Origin: Hydrangea macrophylla
Lineage: Eukaryota > Streptophyta > Magnoliopsida > Cornales > Hydrangeaceae
Length of the DNA: 64,000 bases
Reading direction: 5' to 3'
Assembly (NCBI GenBank): GCA_033977485.1
Contig: CM066982.1
Location: 38,108,218-38,172,217 of the forward strand
Shown: one piece after another, positions 45,425 through 54,665 of the stretch
Layout: each line of letters begins with the position of its first letter
How positions within the stretch are numbered: position 1 is the stretch's first letter
The notes under the pieces: model-generated
Told to the model about the DNA's origin: nothing
Databases searched by the model: none
What the model saw: the letters and a program-made list of their open reading frames with translations, nothing else
Made by a program: the position numbers and the translations under genes

Positions 45425-45538
45425 AGGCGACGATCAATTCCTTAGATTACCTCAGTCTCTCTTCATCTCTTTCTGTTTTTATTTTCTCTTCTTTTCAGTT
45501 CTTTTGGTAAACACTCACCTTGGGGACTCTCCTAGTTC
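45425..45538 (+). other. Short leader of D
   Basis: CT-rich 114-bp leader between primer site and gag start. Nothing else is seen. Confidence 0.5.
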
Positions 45539-48211
45539 ATGTCCAATAATTCTATTGAAGGAATTTTTGGAAATCCTTTCTACCGTTCTGACTCTGATAG
45601 TTCCATTAACCCGATAGCCACTCCAACTGAATCAATGGATGATCATCAGAGTGAAAATGGTGACAATGTTGTGGTACCAATTGATGAGGCGCTACGTCCT
45701 CTTTGCGATCTCATGCAACCAGAACACGCACCTACGCCCTCTTGCATTCAAATCCCACCGCATAATGGCGAATTTCAGTTTTGCAATGGGATGATCCAAC
45801 TGCTTCCCACCTTTCATGGGATGGAAAGTGAGAAAGCGTACTTGCATGTCATAGATTTTGAGGATGTTTGCAAAACATTCTCGCAAAATTGTCCTAGGGA
45901 GGTGACGCATCTAATGTTATTCCCTTTCACTTTGAAAGATAAAGCGAAGGCGTGGCTCCACTCCCTCAAACCTAATTCAATTTTCACCTGGCATGCGATG
46001 AGCACCGCGTTTCTAAAGAAATTCTATCCTACTCGCATGACCACAGACCTTCAACGTCAAATCAATTCCTATAAACAAAAGAGCAATGAAACATTCACAC
46101 AAGCGTGGGAGCGTTTCAAAGATTTGCTTCTCTCGTGCCCACACCATGGGTTTGAGAAATGGCAAACTATCAGCTTCTTTTATCAAGGATTGAATGGTGA
46201 AACGAAGAAGTTGGTAGAAACTATGAGTTCCGGACCATTTCTACGTAAAAACACCGAAGAGGCTGAAGCCCATTTCGAATGGTTAGCCGAATACGCTCAT
46301 GAATGGTCAAATTCTGACAATGTCTCACGCTCACAGATATCCTATGTAGAAGAGAAAAGCCTCTACCAACTAACCAGTGAAGATCACCTCATGACTAAAT
46401 ATGCCGAACTGGCAAAGAAGGTAGAGGAGTTAAGCATGAAAGGAGAGAGCTCTAGGCAAGTTATGCCTGAGGAACCATGCGGCACATGCAGCATGTTGGG
46501 ACATACAACTCAATATTGTCATAATGTGCCATATTTTCAAGAGCAGGCCCCTATGGATATGAATGCCATGCAAGGTTTTCGAGGGGCGGGAAATTCCAAC
46601 AATAACTTTCACAGTAACAATAGATGGAATCACCCCGGTTTTGATTGGAGAAATAATGCTGGGATCCAAAATCACTATCAACAGCAGCCCTACAACAACA
46701 ATCAATATCAAGGGCAAAACAATAGGCCGTCCCATCAATACAATCAAAACAGAACCAATAACTACAACCAAGCTCAACCCTCCAATGCACCACAGACCAA
46801 TACCTATGTGCCTCCGCACAAGAAGGTACAAGAAGAAGAGCCACTTGCTAATGCCAATCTAACGCAGCAACTCATACAGATGATGAGTAGAATGTCTGCC
46901 ACGTTAGAAAGGATAGATGCACGGCAAGAGGGTTCAGGAGGAACATTCCCTTCCCAACCACTTCCGAACCCCAAGGGACATAACAATGGTCCTAACAATC
47001 AAGAACATGCTAAAGCCGTGACTACATTGAGAAGTGGAAAAATTATTGAGAAAAGCATGCCTCTGTCTACACCCGAAGTGTACAAAGAGGAGGAAGTGGT
47101 GGAAAATGAGCTTGAGCAACCATCTACTCAAGAGGAGGAGCCGTCTACTAATGACAGGGCAATAAAGGCAAACATTGAAGCTCCTAGAGTAGAGGAAGAA
47201 GTTGAGCGAAGGCCTGGAAAGGAATCTGTGAAGGATGAACCACCAAAATGCCCTTTTCCTGCACCTTATCCTCAACGGTTGAACAAACCCAAGAATGAGA
47301 CAAAGAATCAGGAGTTTCTGGAATTATTTAAACAAGTCAAAATTAACCTTCCACTCCTAGATGCTATCAAGCAAGTGCCGGCCTATGCAAAGTATCTCAA
47401 AGATATATGCACGGTCAAGAGAAGGCAAAGCGTGAAGAAACATGCTTATGTCGCATGCCAAGAAAGTGCGATCATTCAAAATGAGTTGCCTCCAAAACTC
47501 AAAGATCCCGGTACACCTACTGTCTCATGTAGAATTGGGAATCAAAGGATAGATAACGCACTCCTCAATCTAGGAGCAAGCGTGAACCTGCTGCCATATT
47601 CAGTCTATAAACAGCTAGGGTTGGGTGAACTCAAATCCACTGGAGTCGCTTTGCAATTGGCAGACAGATCTGTGAAGTACCCTAGAGGGGTGTTAGAGGA
47701 CGTCCTTGTCCAAATAGACTCTTTTGTCTTTCCGGTTGATTTCGTGATATTGGACACAGAACCTGTGTCTAATCCTGGTGCACATATCCCGGTTATCTTT
47801 GGACGTCCATTCCTCAACACTATTGATGCCACAATCAAGATTAGGAGTGGTATCATGAGTATCGTATTCGGGAACATGACATTGAATGTCAAAATTTTTT
47901 CTAATCCCCGACCTGAGGAATACGATGATGAGGAAGAAATTCATTACATTGACACGGTCATTGAAGATGAAGTTGACTTGGTCGACTACAAAGATCCTTT
48001 GGAAGTTGTGATGACTCAATTTAGCGATATCTATCAGCCTGCAGAGTCAACTCCATTGGATGCTGACCTGAACCAGACGTGTCTTATGATGGATACGATA
48101 GAGGAGGATAGAGCAGAATGCATGTGGGTAATGCAATATGAACAATTGCCTCCTAAAACTAAGTTGGCAATGCCTTCTAGTTTTCAGTTTTCGGAGTTAG
48201 AATTAAAGTAG
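45539..48211 (+). CDS. gag-pro: Gag-protease of element D, open frame with altered protease active site
   Basis: 890 residues. The capsid (about 80-240) has LLPTFHGMESEKAYLHVIDF and LFPFTLKDKAKAWLHSL. The CCHC knuckle CGTCSMLGHTTQYC is near residue 313. A Gln/Asn-rich linker and an acidic segment follow. The protease near residue 676 reads ALLNLGASVNLLPYSVYKQL, where the related E protein has ALLDLGAS: the catalytic aspartate codon is changed to AAT (Asn), which should abolish cleavage. Later VIFGRPFLNT is kept. The frame ends with TAG at 48209, and pol continues in the same frame, so gag-pol may once have been one polyprotein. Start at 45539 is the first ATG after the leader. Confidence 0.9.
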   Translation: MSNNSIEGIFGNPFYRSDSDSSINPIATPTESMDDHQSENGDNVVVPIDEALRPLCDLMQPEHAPTPSCIQIPPHNGEFQFCNGMIQLLPTFHGMESEKAYLHVIDFEDVCKTFSQNCPREVTHLMLFPFTLKDKAKAWLHSLKPNSIFTWHAMSTAFLKKFYPTRMTTDLQRQINSYKQKSNETFTQAWERFKDLLLSCPHHGFEKWQTISFFYQGLNGETKKLVETMSSGPFLRKNTEEAEAHFEWLAEYAHEWSNSDNVSRSQISYVEEKSLYQLTSEDHLMTKYAELAKKVEELSMKGESSRQVMPEEPCGTCSMLGHTTQYCHNVPYFQEQAPMDMNAMQGFRGAGNSNNNFHSNNRWNHPGFDWRNNAGIQNHYQQQPYNNNQYQGQNNRPSHQYNQNRTNNYNQAQPSNAPQTNTYVPPHKKVQEEEPLANANLTQQLIQMMSRMSATLERIDARQEGSGGTFPSQPLPNPKGHNNGPNNQEHAKAVTTLRSGKIIEKSMPLSTPEVYKEEEVVENELEQPSTQEEEPSTNDRAIKANIEAPRVEEEVERRPGKESVKDEPPKCPFPAPYPQRLNKPKNETKNQEFLELFKQVKINLPLLDAIKQVPAYAKYLKDICTVKRRQSVKKHAYVACQESAIIQNELPPKLKDPGTPTVSCRIGNQRIDNALLNLGASVNLLPYSVYKQLGLGELKSTGVALQLADRSVKYPRGVLEDVLVQIDSFVFPVDFVILDTEPVSNPGAHIPVIFGRPFLNTIDATIKIRSGIMSIVFGNMTLNVKIFSNPRPEEYDDEEEIHYIDTVIEDEVDLVDYKDPLEVVMTQFSDIYQPAESTPLDADLNQTCLMMDTIEEDRAECMWVMQYEQLPPKTKLAMPSSFQFSELELK

Positions 48212-49336
48212 CTACCCAAAGAGCTAAAATACGAATTCCTAGGGACTGGGAAAACCTACCCTGTGATCATTTCATCTGCTTTAACTCATGAACAGGAAGG
48301 TAAGTTAGTGCAAATGCTAACCAAGCATAAGGATGCTATGGGATGGACGATTGCTGACCTCAAAGGCATAAGCCCATCCATATGCACTCACAAGATATAT
48401 CTGGAGGAAGACGCTAGACCTTCAAGGAAAATGCAAAGGCGTCTGAATCCCAACATGCAAGAAGTAGTTAAAAAGGAAGTGCTCAAACTACTTGATGTTG
48501 GGATGATTTATCCGATATCTGATAGTCCTTGGGTTAGTCTAACCCAAGTGGTTCCAAAGAAAGCAGGCATAACGGTCATCCCAAACAAAGATGGTGAATT
48601 GGTACCAACACGTGTTCTCACTGGATGGAGGATGTGTATTGACTACAGAAAGTTAAATACTGTGACCCGAAAGGACCATTTTCCTTTGCCATTCATGGAT
48701 CAAATGCTAGAACGTGTGGCAGGTCACAAGTATTACTGCTTTTTGGATGGATATAGTGGATACAACCAAATTGAAATTGCTCCTGAAGATCAGGAGAAAA
48801 CCACATTCACTTGTCCATTTGGTACATTTGCCTACCGTCGAATGCCATTTGGCTTATGTAATGCACCGGCTACCTTTCAGCGGTGCATGCTAAGCATATT
48901 TAGTGACATGGTCGAAAACATCCTTGAAGTCTTCATGGATGATTTTTCAGTGTTTGGCCATAGCTTTGAAGATTGCCTCAGCAATCTCGAGTAGGTATTA
49001 ATGCGATGTGAGGACAAGCACCTAGTTTTGAATTGGGAAAAGTGTCACTTTATGGTGACCAAGGGAATAGTCCTCGGCCATATAATCTCCGATAAAGGAG
49101 TCAAAGTGGATAAGGCCAAAATCGACATAATCTCAAATCTACATGTCCCCCGTACAGTGAGAGACATCCGTTCATTCTTGGGGCATGCGGGATTTTATCG
49201 TCGGTTTATCCAGAATTCAGTGCAATCTCTCGACCCCTTTGTCAACTTCTTGTCAAAGATGCACCATTCGAGTGGTCAGAGAATTGCCAAAAGTCCTTCG
49301 AGGATCAAAAAGAGCTCCTCACCTCCGCACCTATAA
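48212..49336 (+). pseudogene. rt: Reverse transcriptase of element D
   Basis: In frame with gag after TAG. It has GWTIADLKGISPSICTHKI, LDVGMIYPISDSPWVS, GWRMCIDYRKLN, CFLDGYSGYNQIEIAPEDQ, MPFGLCNAPATFQRCM and VFMDDFSVFG, in which MDD is the catalytic motif. A TAG at 48992 interrupts it. The thumb/connection (LGHAGFYRRFI) follows in frame. A frameshift near 49250-49350 leads into the RNase H frame. Confidence 0.9.
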
Positions 49337-49356
49337 TATAGGCACCCGACTGGAGT

Positions 49357-51093
49357 TTGCCTTTCGAATTAATGTGCGATGCTAGTGATTACGCCATTGG
49401 CGCGGTCCTAGGCCAGAGAAAGGACAAGAAGCCATATGTGATATACTATGCCAGCCGAACTTTAAATGAAGCTCAAATGAATTATACAACTACTAAAAAG
49501 GAGCTGCTGACTGTAGTATTCGCCTTGGATAAGTTTAGGTCTTATCTGATAGGGTCACCAATCGTCTATTTTACAGATCATTCGGCCCTCAAGTATCTAT
49601 TGTCCAAGAAAGACGCTAAACAACGGCTCATTCGCTGGATACTCTTACTCCAAGAGTTCGATATAACGATTAAAGATAAAAAGGGAGTAGAGAATATGGT
49701 CGCTGACCATTTATCTCGGTTAACTTTTGTTGACAACACTGAACCCACATCAATAAAAGACGAATTCCCAGATGAGCAGCTGATGACTGTTTCGGGTTTG
49801 CCCTGGTACACTGATATAGTAAATTATCTTGCCACGGGAGAAACCCCAAGTCATTGGTCCAAACCAGATAGGAAGCGGTTCCTCTCTTTCGCACGTCATT
49901 TCTTCTTCGATGACCCGTACTTATTCAAGTATTGTGCTGATCAGGTCATCAGACGTTGCGTCCCTAATGAGGATATAACTGTAATTTTAGCCTCCTGCCA
50001 CTCTGAAGCGTGTGGTGGCCATTTTTCCTCTCAAAAGACCGCACAAAAAGTCTTATATAGCGGATTTTATTGGCCCACCATATTCAAGGACGCTTATGCT
50101 TTCTGCAAAACGTGCCAACGCTGTCAACAGCTTGGTACAATCTCAAAAAGGAACTCCATGCCCTTAACCCCTATTATCACGATTGAAATATTCGATTGTT
50201 GGGGCATAGATTTCATGGGCCCGTTCCCTAAATCTAATAATTGTGAATACATCCTCCTAGCTGTGGAGTATGTGTCAAAATGGGTGGAAGCAATATCAAC
50301 AAGACGCAATGACCACAAAACAGTGATGTCCTTTCTTAAGGAACACATTCTATCGCGTTTTGGAACCCCAAAAGCCCTAATAAGTGACCAAGGCAAGCAT
50401 TTCTGCAATAGGCCTTTGGAGTCACTCCTCAAGAAATAGGGGGTCAATCACAAAATTGCTCTCGCCTACCATCCACAAACAAACGGGCAAGCAGAGTTGG
50501 CTAACCGAGAAATTAAGCATATTCTTGAAAAGACTGTTAGTTTCAACAGGAAGGATTGGGCTTACAAACTGACTGATGCATTATGGGCTTACCGCACGGC
50601 TTTTAAAACGAATCTGGGGATGTCTCTATATAGGCTAGTTTACGGAAAAGCATGTCATTTCCCTGTAGAAATTGAACACAAAGCTTATTAGGCGACACGC
50701 TCATTGAACTTTGATATTAAAGAGGGAGGGCATCTTCGAAAACTCCAATTGGCTGAATTGGAAGAAATACGTCGAGACACATACGGCAATGATCGATTAC
50801 ATAAGGAAAGGTTGAAGGCTCGCCACGATAGAACAATTTGTCGTAAATCATTCGAGCCGGGGCAGAAAGTCTTGCTGTACGACTCTCGCCTCCACCTTTT
50901 CCCAGGCAAACTCCGATCTCGGTGGACAGGACCGTTCATAGTCAAATCTGTCTTTCCACATGGGGCGGTCGAGCTGATAAACCCCAAGAACGATGCAGTT
51001 TTCAAGGTCAATGGCCAAAGGCTAAAACCGTTCCTGGAAAATTTCCAAACAGAGGCTGAGTTCATCCAACTGGATGAACCCAACTACTCTTGA
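49357..51093 (+). pseudogene. rnh-int: RNase H and integrase of element D
   Basis: RNase [21 protein letters not shown] (catalytic D), [33 protein letters not shown] and ADHLSRL. Integrase: zinc-binding residues in CHSEACGGH and CKTCQRC, core [19 protein letters not shown] and [14 protein letters not shown], giving D, D and E. The C-terminal part has EPGQKVLLYDSRL and RWTGPFIV. TAG stops occur at 50437 and 50689, both in one frame. The end at 51093 fits the usual length. Confidence 0.9.
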
Positions 51094-52509
51094 TCACAAA
51101 CGTTAAGCGTTTCTACACGTTGTTGTTGTATATCTTTACTTTTGATGTTTTTCAATCTTTTAATTCTTTTTATCTTTCTTTACAAGTGATTTCAATTCTA
51201 ATCTGCTGTTGCATATTATCTACCCTATGCAGGCTTTTCAATATGCGGGATGACGACGTTCATTCTATAGGGTCATGGGCTGATTCTGAATATCCGAACC
51301 CACCTTGGACTGCTGACGAGATAGCATTCTGCTTATCTCCTTATCAAAGACCAGGGGCAGATGATGTTGTGGACCTGACCCATGGGTACATCCCTTATGA
51401 TCCTACTCTCCTTCAGATTAATCCCTTTGAGCATATGGACCTTTCTGAAGAAGAAGGAGAGCCAGAAGGGTACGTTGTAGGAGAAGTGGATGACGCACTA
51501 TTGGAGCAATGGGAAAATGATTCCATGTGGGAGCCATGGGAAGAAGAGGACCTACAAGATGTGGTGCCCGAACGCCACAATGCGGTATTCATTTTTGTCG
51601 ATGACTTCCTCGTCATCACAGTGGTTCTTTACATTTATGTGCACCTGAGCTATTTGCTGTTCCGGATTCAATGCCCCTTACCAGCTAGTGCATTTTGGGA
51701 ATCCATGCCAATAGTGAGGTTGGAACTGAGTCACATCTCTTTGTACTTTTGTTTCTGTTCCTTGTTTTTTTCTTTTCGTGTTTAATCCGTGTTTCTTGTG
51801 TTCTGTTATCCTAATTTCGTTTTGTTTGTCTTTTGTTTTTCTTTCTTTGTCCAGGATTGTCACTATGCTTTTCAATGGTATTCCGGTATTCCTTCCACAT
51901 CAACTGATTCATGGTTTTGGGCCCTACATAAGGCCCCCACACACTCCGCCGCAAGAGGACAGTCCGTTGCGCACTTATACTCCTTTATCTGTGTCTCCAT
52001 CCGGATCACCTCTTGCATGGGCTTTCAATTCCTTAGAGAGTTCAGACTCGCTCGATGATGTCCTTGCTGCTTTCCGATTGTTCTGGGAAAGGGAATCATC
52101 ACATTTGGACCCCACTTTTGAAAATTCGGCTAATTATGAAGCGATTGTGGAAGAGGAAATCTTTATGCTCGAAGAATAGTGCTGCATTTCAGTTGTTTCC
52201 GTTCATTTCATCTTTCGTTTATCAATTGGAGTGTAATCCTTGACAGAATTTTATAAGTTTTAGTTTTATTTTTGGTTTTCTTTAGTTAAATAAGGTCTTA
52301 AACACCATTGGGGGTAATAATTGTGCAATATGGAAGCTATTAAAAGGATTTATTTATATCAAATTGCAATTTTCTATTATGAGGCAGCGTTTTTGGCTTA
52401 CATGTCCTGTACTGCATTGTTTTATCATTTTTACTGTATGTCCAGAATAATGTTGGCTAGTTGGGGGTGCATAGTTTACTCATTCTGTGATATCTTTTTA
52501 ATTTCTGGT
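51094..52509 (+). CDS. Two small acidic ORFs between pol and the large accessory ORF of D
   Basis: ORF a runs from ATG 51244 (MRDDDVHSIGSWADSEYPN) into an acidic region with WENDSMWEPWEEEDLQDVV. Its last part, hydrophobic and beyond about 51590, may be intron. ORF b starts at 51865 (MLFNGIPVFLPHQLIHGFG) and ends at 52179. Each start lies just after a good splice acceptor: TATGCAG before 51233 and TGTCCAG before 51856. They may be exons of one spliced transcript or separate products. No domain is recognised. A G-rich tract, TTGGGGGT, follows at 52309-52316. 52320-52509 shows nothing. Confidence 0.45.
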
Positions 52510-52619
52510 TTCGATCGATCGACCTTTCCTCGATCGATCGACGATGTCATATCCTCGAGCGCTTGAACAGTTCTCAATCGATCTAACGTTCGATCGATCG
52601 AAATACCTCGATCGATCGA
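52510..52619. promoter_or_regulatory. Paired motif array upstream of the accessory ORF of D
   Basis: Six copies of the LTR motif start at 52510, 52529, 52554, 52573, 52589 and 52607: steps of 19, 25, 19, 16 and 18 bp, nearly the same plan as array 1 of the LTR. A TATA-like GTATTTAAATG (52626-52636) follows directly, then a CT-rich leader. Confidence 0.85.
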
Positions 52620-52625
52620 GAATTG

Positions 52626-52636
52626 TATTTAAATGA
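52626..52636 (+). promoter_or_regulatory. Candidate internal TATA box of D
   Basis: GTATTTAAATG lies seven bases after the array and about 190 bp before a consensus splice donor. It would start a separate mRNA for the accessory ORF. Confidence 0.45.
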
Positions 52637-52819
52637 GGCGTCCAGCGTACACTTCATCAGTCTCTTCATCTCCCTCACTCTCTCTCAAGCGATCGGCGAC
52701 AGCAGGTTTAGGGCGATTCTCGAGCTTCGGGTCCCATTTTTGAAGGCTTCGGGTCCCACTCCTTCCCCCCTGCATCATTCTCTTCATCGCCCTCATCCCC
52801 TTGGCACACATCTCCCGAG

Positions 52820-53182
52820 GTAAGGCCACGAGCTCCCCCTCTTTCCATTTTCGTTTAAATCTCAATGGGGGTGCCCCCCATTGGTCGTTTGACCATTCTC
52901 TTATTAGTCTTGCTCTTGTTACATGTGTTTTGTTGTTTTCCGTTGCTTTTCCGATTCGTCTTCTCGTTGCTGCGCATCTCTGTGCTCGATCGATCGAGAA
53001 GCTTCGAGCAATCGACAATTCTTGTGTTTCTCGATCGATCGAGAAAATTCGAGCGATCGAAGTCTTGCATTATTCGATCGATCGAAACACGTTCGATCGC
53101 TCGAACTACGGCAGTGGCAGTTTTCTATTTTCTTTTTAGTTTCCTGTTTGTAATTGTCGTTTTCTTTTCTTTTCCATTTCAG
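52820..53182 (+). other. Probable leader intron before the accessory ORF of D
   Basis: Donor CCCGAG|GTAAGG and acceptor TTTCCATTTCAG|G, with the start codon ten bases after the acceptor. A fourth six-copy array (52985-53104) lies inside it. Confidence 0.6.
52985..53104. promoter_or_regulatory. Paired motif array inside the leader intron of D
   Basis: Copies start at 52985, 53003, 53030, 53048, 53073 and 53092: steps 18, 27, 18, 25, 19. Again six copies in three pairs. Confidence 0.83.
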
Positions 53183-53192
53183 GGTGTTCACA

Positions 53193-54665
53193 ATGAACCC
53201 TGTTACAGGGTATCACAGGGAGAAGCCTTTTGACCTAGCCATTCCTGACCCGGTCCCACATCATGGTTTTTGGCATACTCCCGACCGCCAGTGGTTCACA
53301 CGCTACTTCCAGTCCAGGAAGGTCATGATAGAGCGACCACTTGAGACGGCATGGCTCGCTACTCCCTGGTATCTCGCCTGCCTCCGAGCCATGCCACACT
53401 GGTACGATTTTCTCTCTCAGGCGAAGAGAATGAATCTTTCGTGGATTCGCACGGCTTGCGCGACGATGATTAGAGATCCCGATGCCGCTTTCACACTGCG
53501 ATCATTCTTCTGCGGTTAGGAGATTGTGTTCAGTCCGGCTACCGTCTCAGCTGCTCTAGGAGTCCCGGAGGTCCCCGATTGTGTATGCCCGCACCGTGCT
53601 GGCACGCCAGTGCTCTCATCCACTGCTGTTATCCGAGAGCTTACCGGGGATGCTTTACCGAGCTGGGATGGTAAGGCCCTTATTGCTGATGTTTATTTGA
53701 CTGATAATTATCATATGCTCCACCTTGCTTTGAGCAACTGCCTGTTGGTGACCTCCTACCGGGAGAAGATTGCTGCCTGGTATGCTCATGTTTTATATGC
53801 CATCGGGACGGGGTTACCAGTCTGTTTGCCTCGCCTATATATTGACTTCATGAGGCACCCCACTTGCTACATTACTGCCAAGAAGCACCTGAAAGGTGCT
53901 TGGGCCATTCACAGGGTGATCGAGCAGGCTGGCCTCCTTCCCTTACCTAATGATGCGACTTCGCAGGCTCGCAGTCGATTTGGCGAGACAACTTCTCGCC
54001 GTTCAGATGCTCAGAGGAGAAAAAGGAAGGGTAAGGGGAAAGCGAAAGTTGGAGAGAAAAGGAGGAGAGCTGATGGCACCGATATAGAGGGTGCAGCTTC
54101 AGGGACACCGACAGAGGCTAAAGAGCTTGATTCTGACGATGAGGTTGATCCTCTGGTGGAGGTTGCACAGTTTGAGCTGAGACAGCAATCTCAGGCTCAA
54201 ACTCAGGCCCAGGGAAAGTCTTCGTCATCCGTGCCTCTTCCGACGGTTCATGAGCTATTATTGGAGGAGAGGGAGGCTCGGATCAGACTCAAGGGTCGGG
54301 TGGCTCACATGACGACATTACTTGAGGCTATCTTGATTCAGCTGGGGGTTGATCAGTCCTTACATACACCTCCACCTCATGCCACTCCTGCTACCGCACC
54401 AGTTACCACTGACCCACCTCCCGCTACTCCCCATACTGCACATCCTACAGCTGATCCATCCACTTCTGAGACCCTACCACCACATACTGATCCTATTCCA
54501 CCATCGTCCTCGGCGGCACCACCTTCTGTGGAGCCCCCACTTCCACCACCTCCAGTCATCACTGAGAGTGACCCGACGACGGCTAGTACTGTTGCTGAGG
54601 GTGGAGTTGCGGATACATCCGATGCGCCGATCGAGATATTATCAGATGTTGCGGAGGATGTTTAG
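53193..54665 (+). pseudogene. Large accessory ORF of D in the env-like position
   Basis: About 490 codons with one TAG (53517-53519). The N-terminal half has FWHTPDRQWFTRYFQSRKV, AWLATPWYLACLRAMPHWY, EIVFSPATVSAALGVPEVPD and LIADVYLTDNYHMLHLALSN, a pattern I associate with the putative plant transposon protein family found in Athila-like elements. A strongly basic stretch follows (RRKRKGKGKAKVGEKRRRAD), suggesting nuclear location or nucleic-acid binding. Then come an acidic region, a short predicted coiled coil (ELLLEEREARIRLKGRV) and a Pro/Thr-rich tail. No signal peptide or convincing membrane segment is seen, so it does not look like an envelope glycoprotein. The family call needs a profile search. 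Confidence 0.65.

Noticed and set aside
53193..54665. Envelope glycoprotein of D
   Set aside because: No signal peptide, no convincing membrane segment and a highly basic and Pro-rich composition; only the position is env-like.
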